DNA of 64,000 nt from positions 1 to 64,000 of the forward strand of contig JBBQAN010000012.1 of the NCBI GenBank assembly GCA_038316385.1, written 5' to 3'. The translations under genes and the position numbers were made by a program. This document shows positions 29,969 through 39,123 of the stretch, in pieces. Each line of letters opens with the position of its first letter. The first letter of the stretch is position 1. A model generated the notes under the pieces. It made no database searches. It worked only from the letters and a program-made list of their open reading frames with translations, and was not told where the DNA came from. The DNA comes from SZAS-103 sp038316385. Its GTDB lineage: Bacteria > Pseudomonadota > Gammaproteobacteria > Xanthomonadales > Xanthomonadaceae.

Positions 29969-32725
29969 TCACGCAGCCTTCGACTTCGCCGCCAGATCCC
30001 GCAGCACGTACTGCAGAATGCCGCCGTGCCGGAAGTATTCGACTTCCTTCGGCGTCTGCAGCAGCACATCGACGAAGAAACGCGTCTTCACACCTTCTGC
30101 ATTCGTCGCGCGGACTTCGGCGCTGCGCGATGCGCCGTCCTGTAGATCGATGATATCGAGTGTCTCGGATCCGTCCAGGCCGAGGATCTGCGCATTCTGG
30201 CCGTCGACGAACTGCAACGGCAGCACGCCCATGCCGACAAGATTCGAGCGATGGATACGCTCGTAGCTCTCGGCGATTACGGCCTTGATGCCGAGCAGCA
30301 TCGTGCCTTTCGCGGCCCAGTCGCGCGATGAGCCGGTGCCGTATTCCTTGCCGGCCATCACCACCAGCGGTACGCCGTCGGCCTTGTAGCGCATTGCGGC
30401 GTCGAAAATCGACAGCGCTTCCTCGCCTTCGTTGCCGAAATACAAGGTGTTGCCACCTTCCTCGCCACCAAGCATGAGATTCTTGATGCGGATATTCGCA
30501 AATGTTCCGCGCACCATCACATCGTCATTGCCGCGACGCGAGCCGTAACTGTTGAAATCGACAGGCTGCACGCCGCGTGCCTGCAGATAGCGGCCAGCGG
30601 GCGAATCGCGCTTGATGTTGCCGGCGGGCGAGATGTGGTCGGTGGTAATCGAGTCGCCGAACAAGCCGAGTATGCGCGCGCCGTGCACATCGTTGATCGT
30701 GCCGACATCCATAGTCATGCCCTCGAAATAGGGCGGATGTTTGATATAGGTCGAATCGGTGTGCCACTCGAACAGATCGCCATCGGGCGATTCGATCGAG
30801 TTCCAGCGACTGTCGCCTGCGAAAACGTTTGCGTAATTCTGCCTGAACAATTCCGGCCCGATCGATGCAGCAAGCACATCGCCGATTTCCTTGTTTGTAG
30901 GCCAGATGTCTTTCAGAAAAACCTTGTTGCCGGCGCGATCGGTAGCGATACAATCCTTGGTAAGGTCGATGTCCACCGTACCCGCGAGCGCGTATGCGAC
31001 GACGAGAGGCGGCGAGGCTAGATAATTCATTTTGACTTCTGGATGCACGCGGCCTTCGAAATTGCGATTGCCCGATAGAACTGCGGCGACCGCAAGATCG
31101 TTTTCGAGAATACCCTTGGACACCGCATCTGGCAGCGGGCCGGAATTGCCGATGCAGGTCGTGCAGCCGTAGCCGACGAGGTAGAAGCCGAGCTTGTCCA
31201 GCTCATCGAGCAAACCGGCTTTCTTCAGGTAATCGGTGACGACCAGCGAGCCTGGCGCGAGCGACGTCTTCACCCACGGCTTGGACTTCAGGCCTTTCGC
31301 TGCGGCATTGCGAGCGAGCAATCCGGCAGCGATCATCACGGCCGGGTTCGATGTATTCGTGCAAGAGGTGATCGCAGCGATGACGACTGCGCCATCGCCA
31401 AGTTCGCAATCCTGATCGCGAATGCGAATCTTCGATTTCGGATTCGCCGCCAGATGCTCGGCTTGCGGCTGGTCGCCGCCTTCTGCATCGAAGCGATCGA
31501 TGGTTTGCTCTCTCGGCTTGCGGTTCGCGGTGAAACCTTTCACGTTCGCTTCGTAGTTGTCCTGCATGTCGCTGAGCAGTACGCGGTCCTGCGGACGCTT
31601 CGGGCCGGCGAGCGAGGGCTTCACATCGGCAAGATTGAGCTTCAACGTGTCGCTGTACTTCGCTTCGGGACCGCCTGCTTCATGCCACATGCCTTGCGCG
31701 CGCGCATAGGCTTCGACGAGCGCAATCAGGGTTTCGTCGCGTCCGGACAGATGCAGGTAACGCAGCGTTTCCTTGTCCACCGGAAAAATGCCGCAGGTTG
31801 CGCCGTATTCCGGCGCCATGTTGGCGATTGTCGCGCGATCGGCCAGCGGCAAGTGCTGCAAGCCTTCGCCATAGAATTCGACGAACTTGCCGACTACGCC
31901 GAGCTTGCGCAGCATCTGCGTTACCGTCAGCACCAGGTCGGTCGCAGTCGCGCCTTCCGGCAGCTTGCCGATGAGCTTGAAGCCGACGACTTGGGGAATC
32001 AGCATCGACGAGGGCTGGCCGAGCATCGCAGCTTCGGCCTCAATACCGCCAACGCCCCAGCCGAGCACGCCCAGGCCGTTGATCATGGTGGTGTGCGAAT
32101 CGGTGCCGAACACGGTGTCCGGGAATGCGAACGTCTCGCCGTCGATCTCGCGTGTCATGACCACGCGCGCGAGGTTTTCCAGATTGACCTGATGGACGAT
32201 GCCAGTGCTCGGCGGAACCACCTTGAAGTTCGCCAGCGCCTTCTGCCCCCAGCGCAGGAAGCTGTAGCGCTCGTTGTTGCGCTGGAATTCGATCTTGCCG
32301 TTGATGTCGAGCGCGGCGTCGCTACCGAAGGCATCGACCTGCACCGAATGGTCGATCACCAATTCGGCCGGCGAGAGCGGGTTGATCCGCTTCGGGTCGC
32401 CGCCGAGTGCAATCATCGCGTCGCGCATCGCCGCGAGGTCAACCACGCAGGGCACGCCGGTGAAGTCCTGCAACACTACGCGTGCCGGCATGAAGGCGAT
32501 TTCGGTATCGGGTTCTGCACTCGCATCCCACTGGGCGACGGCTTCGATCGATGCTGCGGTCACGCTGACGCCGTCTTCGTGGCGCAGCAGGTTCTCCAGC
32601 AGGATTTTCATCGAGAACGGAAGTTTCGCGAGATCGTACTTTTCGCCGAGCTTGCGCAGGCTGTAGTAGTGGTAGGACTGCCCGTTGACGTCGAGCTGCG
32701 CGCGGGTGGCGAAGGAGTCGCTCAT
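29969..32725 (-). CDS. acnA: Aconitate hydratase A (RpfA in Xanthomonas)
   Basis: The 918-residue aconitase converts citrate to isocitrate. The three [4Fe-4S] ligand cysteines lie in SCTNTSNP and GCTTCIGNSGP, and the C-terminal swivel domain carries GSSRDWAAKGT. The start at 32725 follows GGAG. Apo-AcnA can act as an RNA-binding regulator in other bacteria. Its Xanthomonas counterpart, rpfA, affects extracellular enzymes, and its position beyond rpfB is kept here. Confidence 0.97.
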   Translation of the reverse strand: MSDSFATRAQLDVNGQSYHYYSLRKLGEKYDLAKLPFSMKILLENLLRHEDGVSVTAASIEAVAQWDASAEPDTEIAFMPARVVLQDFTGVPCVVDLAAMRDAMIALGGDPKRINPLSPAELVIDHSVQVDAFGSDAALDINGKIEFQRNNERYSFLRWGQKALANFKVVPPSTGIVHQVNLENLARVVMTREIDGETFAFPDTVFGTDSHTTMINGLGVLGWGVGGIEAEAAMLGQPSSMLIPQVVGFKLIGKLPEGATATDLVLTVTQMLRKLGVVGKFVEFYGEGLQHLPLADRATIANMAPEYGATCGIFPVDKETLRYLHLSGRDETLIALVEAYARAQGMWHEAGGPEAKYSDTLKLNLADVKPSLAGPKRPQDRVLLSDMQDNYEANVKGFTANRKPREQTIDRFDAEGGDQPQAEHLAANPKSKIRIRDQDCELGDGAVVIAAITSCTNTSNPAVMIAAGLLARNAAAKGLKSKPWVKTSLAPGSLVVTDYLKKAGLLDELDKLGFYLVGYGCTTCIGNSGPLPDAVSKGILENDLAVAAVLSGNRNFEGRVHPEVKMNYLASPPLVVAYALAGTVDIDLTKDCIATDRAGNKVFLKDIWPTNKEIGDVLAASIGPELFRQNYANVFAGDSRWNSIESPDGDLFEWHTDSTYIKHPPYFEGMTMDVGTINDVHGARILGLFGDSITTDHISPAGNIKRDSPAGRYLQARGVQPVDFNSYGSRRGNDDVMVRGTFANIRIKNLMLGGEEGGNTLYFGNEGEEALSIFDAAMRYKADGVPLVVMAGKEYGTGSSRDWAAKGTMLLGIKAVIAESYERIHRSNLVGMGVLPLQFVDGQNAQILGLDGSETLDIIDLQDGASRSAEVRATNAEGVKTRFFVDVLLQTPKEVEYFRHGGILQYVLRDLAAKSKAA

Positions 32726-33051
32726 GGATGCTCCAGGGGGTGAAGAGGGGACGGGCGGAATGCCGTTCCGAGCGGGTCAATTATGCCGGAATACAGCGTA
32801 TTTCGCCGGCTTGCTTCGGCGGGCTTCAATGATTTCGTGCCGCTGGAAGTCAAGTGACGGACTAGCTTGCAAGGAATTTGCGAATGATTCCGCCAGTTTT
32901 GCTCCTTCCATTGCGAATGCAGGAGAGGGTTGGGGAGGGGTAGGCAGTGATGCAGGCAAAAATGCATAAAGCGTTCATGCGCTGCGCGCGAAAGCTTTGC
33001 TGTTGACCTTGACTACGCGCGAATTCGCCATGGTTCACCACGATCGGATCG
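32726..33051. repeat. 325-base gap with composite dispersed repeat, copy 1
   Basis: The gap after hflD and before acnA (both minus-strand) holds a G-rich part (32905-32943, with GAGAGGGTTGGGGAGGGG) followed by a GCGCTGCGCGCG/AAAGCTTTGC part (32964-33005). The same two parts in the same order recur at 43731-43819 and, inverted, at 44383-44505. No gene is seen. The acnA promoter should lie in 32730-32900. Confidence 0.6.
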
Positions 33052-33657
33052 TTACCGATCCAACCACCCATGTGCAGCGCTCAGAAGCTGCGGCCTCCGC
33101 AAATAGAAATCCCACTGACTTCCGCCAAGCTGCCTCCACAACACCGCAGACCGCAGCGCGCACAGCAGGATCGCGCGAATTTCCGCGACGACCGGTGGCT
33201 GCGCGAGATACACAGGATTGCCTTGCACCATGATGCGTGGTCGCAGTCCGCTGATCGTGGCTGCATAGAGTTCGCCGAGTCTTGATAGAACGGTCGGATG
33301 CGTCGGACCCCAGTGTTCTCGCTGGCGAGCGATCTGTTCGAGCCCTTGTTTCACTTTTTCAGGGGTACCTCGGCTGCCGCTGTAGCTGCGCTCGACGCTC
33401 AACACGCTCGCGATCAGTTTCATGAGCATTGGATCGCGTGCGTCGCTACCGTCGATCTGGTCAGCAAGCGTGCGCAATCCGGGACGCAAACCAGTGGCGC
33501 TTCCGTACACTGCCTCGACCGAATCGGCGTCGAAGTGAAACAGCGTATCGATGCACACCGTCAATGGTTCGGTTTCGGCTTGGCCGGTGTCGGCGATCTG
33601 GCGTACGAGTTTGCACGCCTGGACGAGGCCGGCCAAGGCGAGGGCGCGGTCTTTCAT
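33052..33657 (-). CDS. hflD: High-frequency lysogenization protein HflD
   Basis: The 201-residue protein matches HflD/YcfC in length and context. It opens MKDRALALAGLVQACKLVRQ, has IDTLFHFDADSVEAVYG in the middle and ends AAHGWLDR. HflD in E. coli binds phage lambda CII at the membrane; its normal cellular role is unclear. It is the last gene of nudJ-mnmA-hflD, the same order as in E. coli. Confidence 0.9.
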   Translation of the reverse strand: MKDRALALAGLVQACKLVRQIADTGQAETEPLTVCIDTLFHFDADSVEAVYGSATGLRPGLRTLADQIDGSDARDPMLMKLIASVLSVERSYSGSRGTPEKVKQGLEQIARQREHWGPTHPTVLSRLGELYAATISGLRPRIMVQGNPVYLAQPPVVAEIRAILLCALRSAVLWRQLGGSQWDFYLRRPQLLSAAHGWLDR

Positions 33658-33693
33658 AGAATTGTTGCGAACAGTTTCATGCGGACAAGAATC

Positions 33694-34950
33694 TCACGCC
33701 GCGCGCCCTGCGTGCGAGTTGTCGATCGCGGGCGCGTCGGTGCTGGCGATCACTGCGCCACCGAGACAGACTTCATCGCAATAAAACACCACCGATTGGC
33801 CCGGCGTGACCGCACGCTGTGGCGCGTCGAACGCAACGTCGAGGCAGCCATCGACGCGCACGGAAACGTGGCAAGCGGCGTCGGTCTGTCGATAACGTGT
33901 CTTCGCGGTGCAATCGAATGTCGTAGCAGGCGGCGCGCCGTTGATCCAGTGTGCGACTTCGGTCTGTAACCTGTGCGACAGCAGCCATGGGCTGTCGTGG
34001 CCCTGATCGACGTAAAGAATATTCGTGGCGATGTTTTTTCCGACCACATACCACGGTGCCGCATCGCGTCCGCGCACGCCACCGATCTGCAACCCTTCGC
34101 GCTGTCCGAGCGTGTAGAAGAAAACGCCCGCATGTTCGCCGACGCGTTGTCCATCAACGCTGCGGATTTCGCCGGATCGCGCTGGAATGTAGCGGCCGAG
34201 GAATTCGCGGAAGTTGCGTTCACCGATGAAACAGATGCCGGTCGAATCCTTCTTCGCATGCGTTGGCAACGCCGCTTCATGGGCGAGTCGACGCACTTCT
34301 GACTTCGGCAGGTGGCCGATTGGAAACAGGGTCGCTGCCAGTTGCTTCTGTCCCAATTGATGCAGGAAGTAGCTTTGGTCCTTGTCCCTATCGAGCCCAC
34401 GCAGCAACAACCAGCGTCCCTTGCCCTGCTCAACGCGTGCGTAGTGGCCGGTTGCGATGCGTTCGGCGCCCAGCGTACGGGCTTCGTCAAGGAAGGTCTT
34501 GAATTTGATCTCGCGGTTGCACAGCACGTCCGGGTTCGGCGTGCGTCCAGCGCGGTATTCGGCGATGAAATGCTGGAACACACCGTCCCAATATTCGCGC
34601 GCGAAGTTGCGCGCGTGGAAAGGAATGCCGAGTCGCCCGCAAACCGCGACGGCATCCCTGCGGTCGTCCTCGGCACGGCAATTACTGCCGGTGGCACCCG
34701 GCACCCGCCCGCCATGGATGCTGGAAGTGCCGGAAACGCAAGACGCAATTTCCGGCCTGCCTCCCGCGACGACCGAAGGAAGTGCAGGGTCATTGGCGCC
34801 ATGTGCGGCATCGTCTTCCCAGTTCTGCATGAACAGGCCGGCGACATCGAAGCCCGATTGTTTCAGCAGCAACGCTGCGACCGACGAATCGACGCCTCCG
34901 GACATTCCGAGCATGACCTTCCCATGCATCGCCATGTCGTCAGCGCTCAT
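33694..34950 (-). CDS. mnmA: tRNA 2-thiouridylase MnmA with an in-frame repeat insertion
   Basis: The 418-residue enzyme inserts sulfur at U34 of tRNA-Glu, -Gln and -Lys. The PP-loop is GMSGGVDSS (15-23), the catalytic cysteines are C144 (RTPNPDVLCN) and the Cys of STGICFIGER, all present. Between NWEDD (43-47) and C91-R-AEDD there is an extra segment of about 40 residues (49-89, Gly/Ser/Pro-rich) absent from ordinary MnmA, coded at 34684-34806. It is open and the rest of the gene is intact, so the protein is probably functional with a surface loop. Confidence 0.94.
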   Translation of the reverse strand: MSADDMAMHGKVMLGMSGGVDSSVAALLLKQSGFDVAGLFMQNWEDDAAHGANDPALPSVVAGGRPEIASCVSGTSSIHGGRVPGATGSNCRAEDDRRDAVAVCGRLGIPFHARNFAREYWDGVFQHFIAEYRAGRTPNPDVLCNREIKFKTFLDEARTLGAERIATGHYARVEQGKGRWLLLRGLDRDKDQSYFLHQLGQKQLAATLFPIGHLPKSEVRRLAHEAALPTHAKKDSTGICFIGERNFREFLGRYIPARSGEIRSVDGQRVGEHAGVFFYTLGQREGLQIGGVRGRDAAPWYVVGKNIATNILYVDQGHDSPWLLSHRLQTEVAHWINGAPPATTFDCTAKTRYRQTDAACHVSVRVDGCLDVAFDAPQRAVTPGQSVVFYCDEVCLGGAVIASTDAPAIDNSHAGRAA

Positions 34951-34963
34951 CGCAATGCAGCCA

Positions 34964-35449
34964 TCAGGCGAAATGCGTCAGCACTGACAGCGGGTGCCGG
35001 CAGCCGGCCAGATAGTCGGAGACCGCGCGCCACACCAGCGGGCTGCGATGGCGTTCGACGGCGTCATGCAACTCGGTTGGGGTCATCCACAGCGCGCGCA
35101 GGATACCGGAATCAAGTGCGCGTTCCGGATGATGGCGAATGGCATCGGCGGCCATCGCCACGCGCAGGAAATGGCGGCCATCGGTCGGACTTTTCCACTG
35201 GTAGAGGCCGATCAGCGCGGTCGGTACGACATCCCAGCCGGATTCTTCCAATGTCTCGCGAATTGCGGCGGTGACCAGCGACTCATTCGGCTCCAGATGG
35301 CCGGCCGGCTGATTCAACACACAGCGACCGGATACGTCTTCTTCGACCATGAGCAGCGCACCATCGCGTACGACGATGGTGGCGACAGTGACGTCCGGCT
35401 GCCAGAAGCTGCGGGTTTCGGCGGTGGCGACTGCAGATTCACTGGACAT
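34964..35449 (-). CDS. nudJ: Nudix hydrolase NudJ-like
   Basis: The 161-residue protein has the complete Nudix box GHLEPNESLVTAAIRETLEE followed by SGW, binding the divalent metal. In E. coli NudJ removes phosphate from thiamine and nucleoside pyrophosphates. It starts at 35449 (MSSESAVATAETRSFWQPDV) and its stop is 13 bases from mnmA, so nudJ-mnmA-hflD form one unit. It is divergent from clpS. Confidence 0.88.
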   Translation of the reverse strand: MSSESAVATAETRSFWQPDVTVATIVVRDGALLMVEEDVSGRCVLNQPAGHLEPNESLVTAAIRETLEESGWDVVPTALIGLYQWKSPTDGRHFLRVAMAADAIRHHPERALDSGILRALWMTPTELHDAVERHRSPLVWRAVSDYLAGCRHPLSVLTHFA

Positions 35450-35572
35450 GCGGGTGCCGGTTGTTGAGGACGCTGCGACGTAGCCTTGAATCGGTCCGCT
35501 GCTCACCCGAGATAGTGCCTGCCCTACGCCGCGCTCGTCCATCACTTCGCTTTTGATCAGCGCAGGCGTGTC

Positions 35573-35578
35573 TATAAT
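35573..35578 (+). promoter_or_regulatory. -10 box of clpS, possible leaderless transcript
   Basis: A perfect TATAAT (35573-35578) lies just seven bases before the ATG at 35585. Initiation would fall on or near that ATG, and no Shine-Dalgarno sequence precedes it. The -35 is weak (TTTTGA at 35551). Confidence 0.5.
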
Positions 35579-35584
35579 CCTTGC

Positions 35585-35956
35585 ATGCCTATCGATCCCC
35601 ACATGACAAACATCCATGAACGCGCCGGCCCGCCCAAACGCCGTACGCCGGAACACGAGCAGCAGCATGGCGTTGCCGTCCAGACCGCCAAGCCGGAGAC
35701 CGCCCGCCCGCCGCTCTACAAGGTGCTGTTGATCAACGATGACTTCACCCCGATGGATTTCGTGATAGAGGTGCTCCAGCAATTCTTCGGAATGAACCGC
35801 GACAAGGCGACCCAGGTCATGCTGCACGTGCATACCCGCGGTCGCGGGGTTTGCGGAGTGTTCACACGCGAGGTGGCAGAGTCCAAGGTGACCCAAGTCA
35901 ACGAATTCTCGAGACAGAATCAACATCCACTGTTGTGCTCGATGGAAAAGGCGTGA
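35585..35956 (+). CDS. clpS: ClpS adaptor for the N-end rule
   Basis: The 123-residue adaptor hands proteins with Leu, Phe, Tyr or Trp N-termini to ClpAP. The core reads YKVLLINDDFTPMDFVIEVL and ATQVMLHVHTRGRGVCGVFT, including the Asn-Asp-Asp and His residues of the N-degron pocket. The start at 35585 or 35603 is uncertain; neither has a ribosome binding site. clpA follows after 123 bases. aat, the transferase that makes such N-degrons, is 6 kb away, preserving clpS-clpA-infA-aat. Confidence 0.95.
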   Translation: MPIDPHMTNIHERAGPPKRRTPEHEQQHGVAVQTAKPETARPPLYKVLLINDDFTPMDFVIEVLQQFFGMNRDKATQVMLHVHTRGRGVCGVFTREVAESKVTQVNEFSRQNQHPLLCSMEKA

Positions 35957-36079
35957 AGCAGCAGCAATAGCGATGCAAGTTGCGGAGCGACTGAGAGACG
36001 GCTGAACCTGCTTCAGGACACGATGGAATAAATGCAACGTGTCCCCATATTGCTGCTCAGAAGACTTTAGGAGCGCCAC

Positions 36080-38365
36080 ATGTTCAGCAAAGATCTCGAG
36101 TTCACCATCGGCCAGTGCTACAAACAGGCCCGCGAATCGCGCCACGAGTTCATGACGGTCGAGCACCTGTTGCTGGCGTTGCTCGACAATTCATCTGCAG
36201 TGACCGTATTGCGCGCCTGCGGCGGCGATCCACAGAAACTCGGCGATGAACTGCGCAAGACCATCCGCGAAACGGTCCCCGTGCTGCCCGAAGACGATGC
36301 GCGCGATACGCAGCCGACGCTCGGATTCCAGCGCGTGCTGCAACGCGCCGTGTATCACGTGCAATCGTCCGGCAAGAAGGAAGTAACCGGTGCAAACGTT
36401 CTCGTCGCGATCTTCGGCGAGAAGGATTCGCACGCGGTGTATTACCTGGCGCAGCAAGACGTCACGCGACTGGATGTCGTCAACTATCTCTCGCATGGCG
36501 TTGCCAAACTGGGCAGCGACGAATCCGGCGCGAACGCACCCGGTGCCGAGACGCACAAGGAAGGCGAGGGCGGCGATGAATCCAAAGGCAGCGCTCTCGC
36601 CGAATACACCAGCAACCTTAACGAGCTCGCCGCGCAGGGCAAGATCGATCCGCTGGTTGGTCGCATCGACGAAGTCGAACGCACCATCCAGGTACTGTGC
36701 CGCCGCCGCAAGAATAATCCGCTATACGTGGGCGAAGCCGGTGTCGGCAAGACTGCACTTGCTGAAGGCCTCGCCAAGCGCATCGTCGAGGGACAGGTTC
36801 CCGATATCCTGAGCGATGCGACGATCTATTCGCTCGATCTCGGCGCGCTGGTCGCGGGTACCAAGTACAGAGGCGATTTCGAGAAGCGACTCAAGGCGGT
36901 CATCAGTGAGTTGAAGAAACTTCCCGCCTCGATCCTGTTCATCGACGAGATCCACACCATCATCGGCGCCGGTTCGGCCAGCGGCGGCACGATGGACGCA
37001 TCGAATCTGCTCAAGCCAGCGCTCGCAGCGGGCGAATTGCGCTGTATCGGATCGACCACATTCCAGGAATATCGCGGTGTATTCGAGAAGGACCGCGCGC
37101 TTGCGCGTCGCTTCCAGAAAATCGACATTGTCGAGCCGTCGATCGGCGAGGCGGTGGAAATCCTGAATGGGCTGAAGTCGCGCTTCGAGGAACATCATTC
37201 GGTGCAATACACCGGCGAAGCGATTCAGGCTGCGGTTGATCTGTCGGTGAAGCATATCGCCGACCGCCTGTTGCCCGACAAGGCGATCGACGTGATCGAC
37301 GAAGCTGGCGCGCGCCAAAGGCTGATGCCTGAAGAACAGCGAAAGCTTATTGTCGATGTGCCGGAGATCGAATACATCGTCGCGCGCATGGCGCGCATCC
37401 CCACCAAGCAGGTGTCGGCGTCCGACAAGGACGTGCTGAAGAACATCGAGCGCAATCTCAAGATGGTGATCTTCGGACAGGACCCAGCCATCGAGACGCT
37501 CACATCCGCGATCAAGATGGCGCGCTCCGGCTTGGGCAATCCCGACAAGCCGATCGGCAACTTCCTGTTCGCCGGCCCGACCGGCGTCGGCAAGACCGAA
37601 GTCACCCGCCAGCTCGCGATGCAGCTCGGTATTGAACTCGTGCGCTTCGACATGTCCGAATACATGGAATCGCATTCTGTATCGCGCCTGCTCGGCGCGC
37701 CTCCGGGCTATGTCGGTTTCGACCAGGGCGGGTTGCTGACCGAGAAGATCGTGAAGACGCCGCATTGCGTGTTGCTGCTCGACGAGATCGAGAAGGCGCA
37801 TCCGGACGTCTACAACGTGTTGCTGCAGATCATGGATCGCGGCACGCTGACTGACACCAACGGCCGCGAAGCGAACTTCCGCAACGTGGTGCTGGTGATG
37901 ACCACCAATGCCGGTGCAGCGAACGCGGCGCGGCGTTCCATTGGTTTTACCAAACAGGATCACGCGACCGATGCGATGGAAAGTGTGCGCCGGCAGTTCA
38001 CGCCGGAGTTCCGCAACCGCCTCGACGCAATCATCCAGTTCGGCGGCCTCACGTTCGAGCACATCCTGCGCGTCGTGGACAAGTTCGTGATCGAGCTGGA
38101 AGCGCAACTGCACGAGAAGCACGTCAGCCTCACTGTAGAACCCGAAGCGCGGCAATGGCTCGCCGAGCACGGCTTCGACCCGCTGATGGGCGCAAGGCCG
38201 ATGGCGCGCGTGATCCAGGAAAAAATCAAGCGACCGCTCGCCGACGAACTGCTGTTCGGCAAACTGGTCGGTGGAGGCCGCGTCGTGGTTGGAGTCGCAG
38301 ACGGTCAGCTCAGCGTGCGTGCGGAAGAGGAAGCACAGCGGCTGCTGACGGCGACGGTCGAGTAA
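36080..38365 (+). CDS. clpA: ATP-dependent Clp protease ATPase subunit ClpA
   Basis: The 761-residue AAA+ unfoldase has the N-domain that docks ClpS, D1 with Walker A GEAGVGKTAL and D2 with GPTGVGKTEV, VLLLDEIEKAHPDVYN as D2 Walker B and a ClpP-docking loop (RSIGFTKQD). It unfolds substrates into ClpP. Length and domain order are standard. A strong terminator follows. Confidence 0.98.
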   Translation: MFSKDLEFTIGQCYKQARESRHEFMTVEHLLLALLDNSSAVTVLRACGGDPQKLGDELRKTIRETVPVLPEDDARDTQPTLGFQRVLQRAVYHVQSSGKKEVTGANVLVAIFGEKDSHAVYYLAQQDVTRLDVVNYLSHGVAKLGSDESGANAPGAETHKEGEGGDESKGSALAEYTSNLNELAAQGKIDPLVGRIDEVERTIQVLCRRRKNNPLYVGEAGVGKTALAEGLAKRIVEGQVPDILSDATIYSLDLGALVAGTKYRGDFEKRLKAVISELKKLPASILFIDEIHTIIGAGSASGGTMDASNLLKPALAAGELRCIGSTTFQEYRGVFEKDRALARRFQKIDIVEPSIGEAVEILNGLKSRFEEHHSVQYTGEAIQAAVDLSVKHIADRLLPDKAIDVIDEAGARQRLMPEEQRKLIVDVPEIEYIVARMARIPTKQVSASDKDVLKNIERNLKMVIFGQDPAIETLTSAIKMARSGLGNPDKPIGNFLFAGPTGVGKTEVTRQLAMQLGIELVRFDMSEYMESHSVSRLLGAPPGYVGFDQGGLLTEKIVKTPHCVLLLDEIEKAHPDVYNVLLQIMDRGTLTDTNGREANFRNVVLVMTTNAGAANAARRSIGFTKQDHATDAMESVRRQFTPEFRNRLDAIIQFGGLTFEHILRVVDKFVIELEAQLHEKHVSLTVEPEARQWLAEHGFDPLMGARPMARVIQEKIKRPLADELLFGKLVGGGRVVVGVADGQLSVRAEEEAQRLLTATVE

Positions 38366-38384
38366 CGATCAAGTCATCGCATGA

Positions 38385-38415
38385 AAAACGGCGAGCTTTT
38401 GCTCGCCGTTTTTTT
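38385..38415 (+). terminator. Strong terminator after clpA
   Basis: Stem ACGGCGAGC (38388-38396) and GCTCGCCGT (38401-38409) with a TTTT loop and a T run through 38415; the A run on the left suits the converging transcript. Confidence 0.9.
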
Positions 38416-38425
38416 CGTCAGCCTG

Positions 38426-38744
38426 CTATCGTGTCTTCTTCGACTGCGCGTGTCCAAGACGGCGCCGCCGCAGCAGCCGTTCCGTACGCATGACGTGCAT
38501 GATCAATCCACGTTCATTATCGTGTCTGTAGTAGATTCGACAAGGTGGTTCAATGATTTGGCGATAGCGCGTCGATCGACCAAGTTCACGGACGCGTGTC
38601 CTATCAGGATGGTCTGCAAGCTGTCTAACATGCGCGAGCAAGCGCTTCACAAGTTCCACTGCCGCATCTCGATTTTCCAACGCAATGTAATCGGCAATCG
38701 CATCAAGATCGGCTACGGCCGGCGGTCCAGATTACTTGTGCCAT
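38426..38744 (-). pseudogene. RelE/ParE-type toxin gene, frameshifted near its start
   Basis: The natural ATG (38744-38742) overlaps the antitoxin end by 13 bases and reads MAQVIWTAG before losing frame. The rest continues in another frame as AVADLDAIADYIALENRDAA, then TRYRQIIEPPCRIYYRHDNE and HVMRTERLL, the RelE/ParE fold. Comparison with the family pattern WTxPAVADLDAI suggests two bases are missing near 38718-38724. No in-frame ATG or GTG restores the N-terminus. The toxin is therefore probably inactive. Confidence 0.7.
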
Positions 38745-38989
38745 CTGCCAAGCCGTTGCTCAGCCTGCGCGTAGGTCAGAGTGCGTCCTTCTGCAGCAGC
38801 CATCTCGCCACGGGCAATGCCTTCCAGCACGGACATCCGCTGTTGCAGGAGCTCATAGGTTTCCACATCCACCAAGTACGCACTCGGCACCCCGTGCTGG
38901 GTGACGAGGATAGGCTTCTTGTCGCGCCCGATGTCCGAGAGCAATTCGGTGGCCTGACGCTTGAGAGTGGTGACCAGTTCTGTGCGCAT
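38732..38989 (-). CDS. Phd/YefM-type antitoxin
   Basis: The 85-residue protein, MRTELVTTLKRQATELLSDI then KKPILVTQHGVPSAYLVDVE, has the N-terminal DNA-binding fold of Phd/YefM antitoxins and a C-terminal toxin-binding tail ending RWHK. A start at 39007 is also open. Its partner gene is frameshifted, so the antitoxin is an orphan in practice and can persist as a repressor. It is divergent from serA. Confidence 0.8.
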   Translation of the reverse strand: MRTELVTTLKRQATELLSDIGRDKKPILVTQHGVPSAYLVDVETYELLQQRMSVLEGIARGEMAAAEGRTLTYAQAEQRLGRWHK

Positions 38990-39123
38990 GGAGTGACACA
39001 GTATCACTGTGCGTGCGGCAATATTTCAAATGGAAATCTGATTTCTGCGTAGCACAAATACGAGGTTTCCGTATTCGGTTCCGAACCCGCTACGCTATAC
39101 ATCTTTCCTTGACGGAGTAGGGC

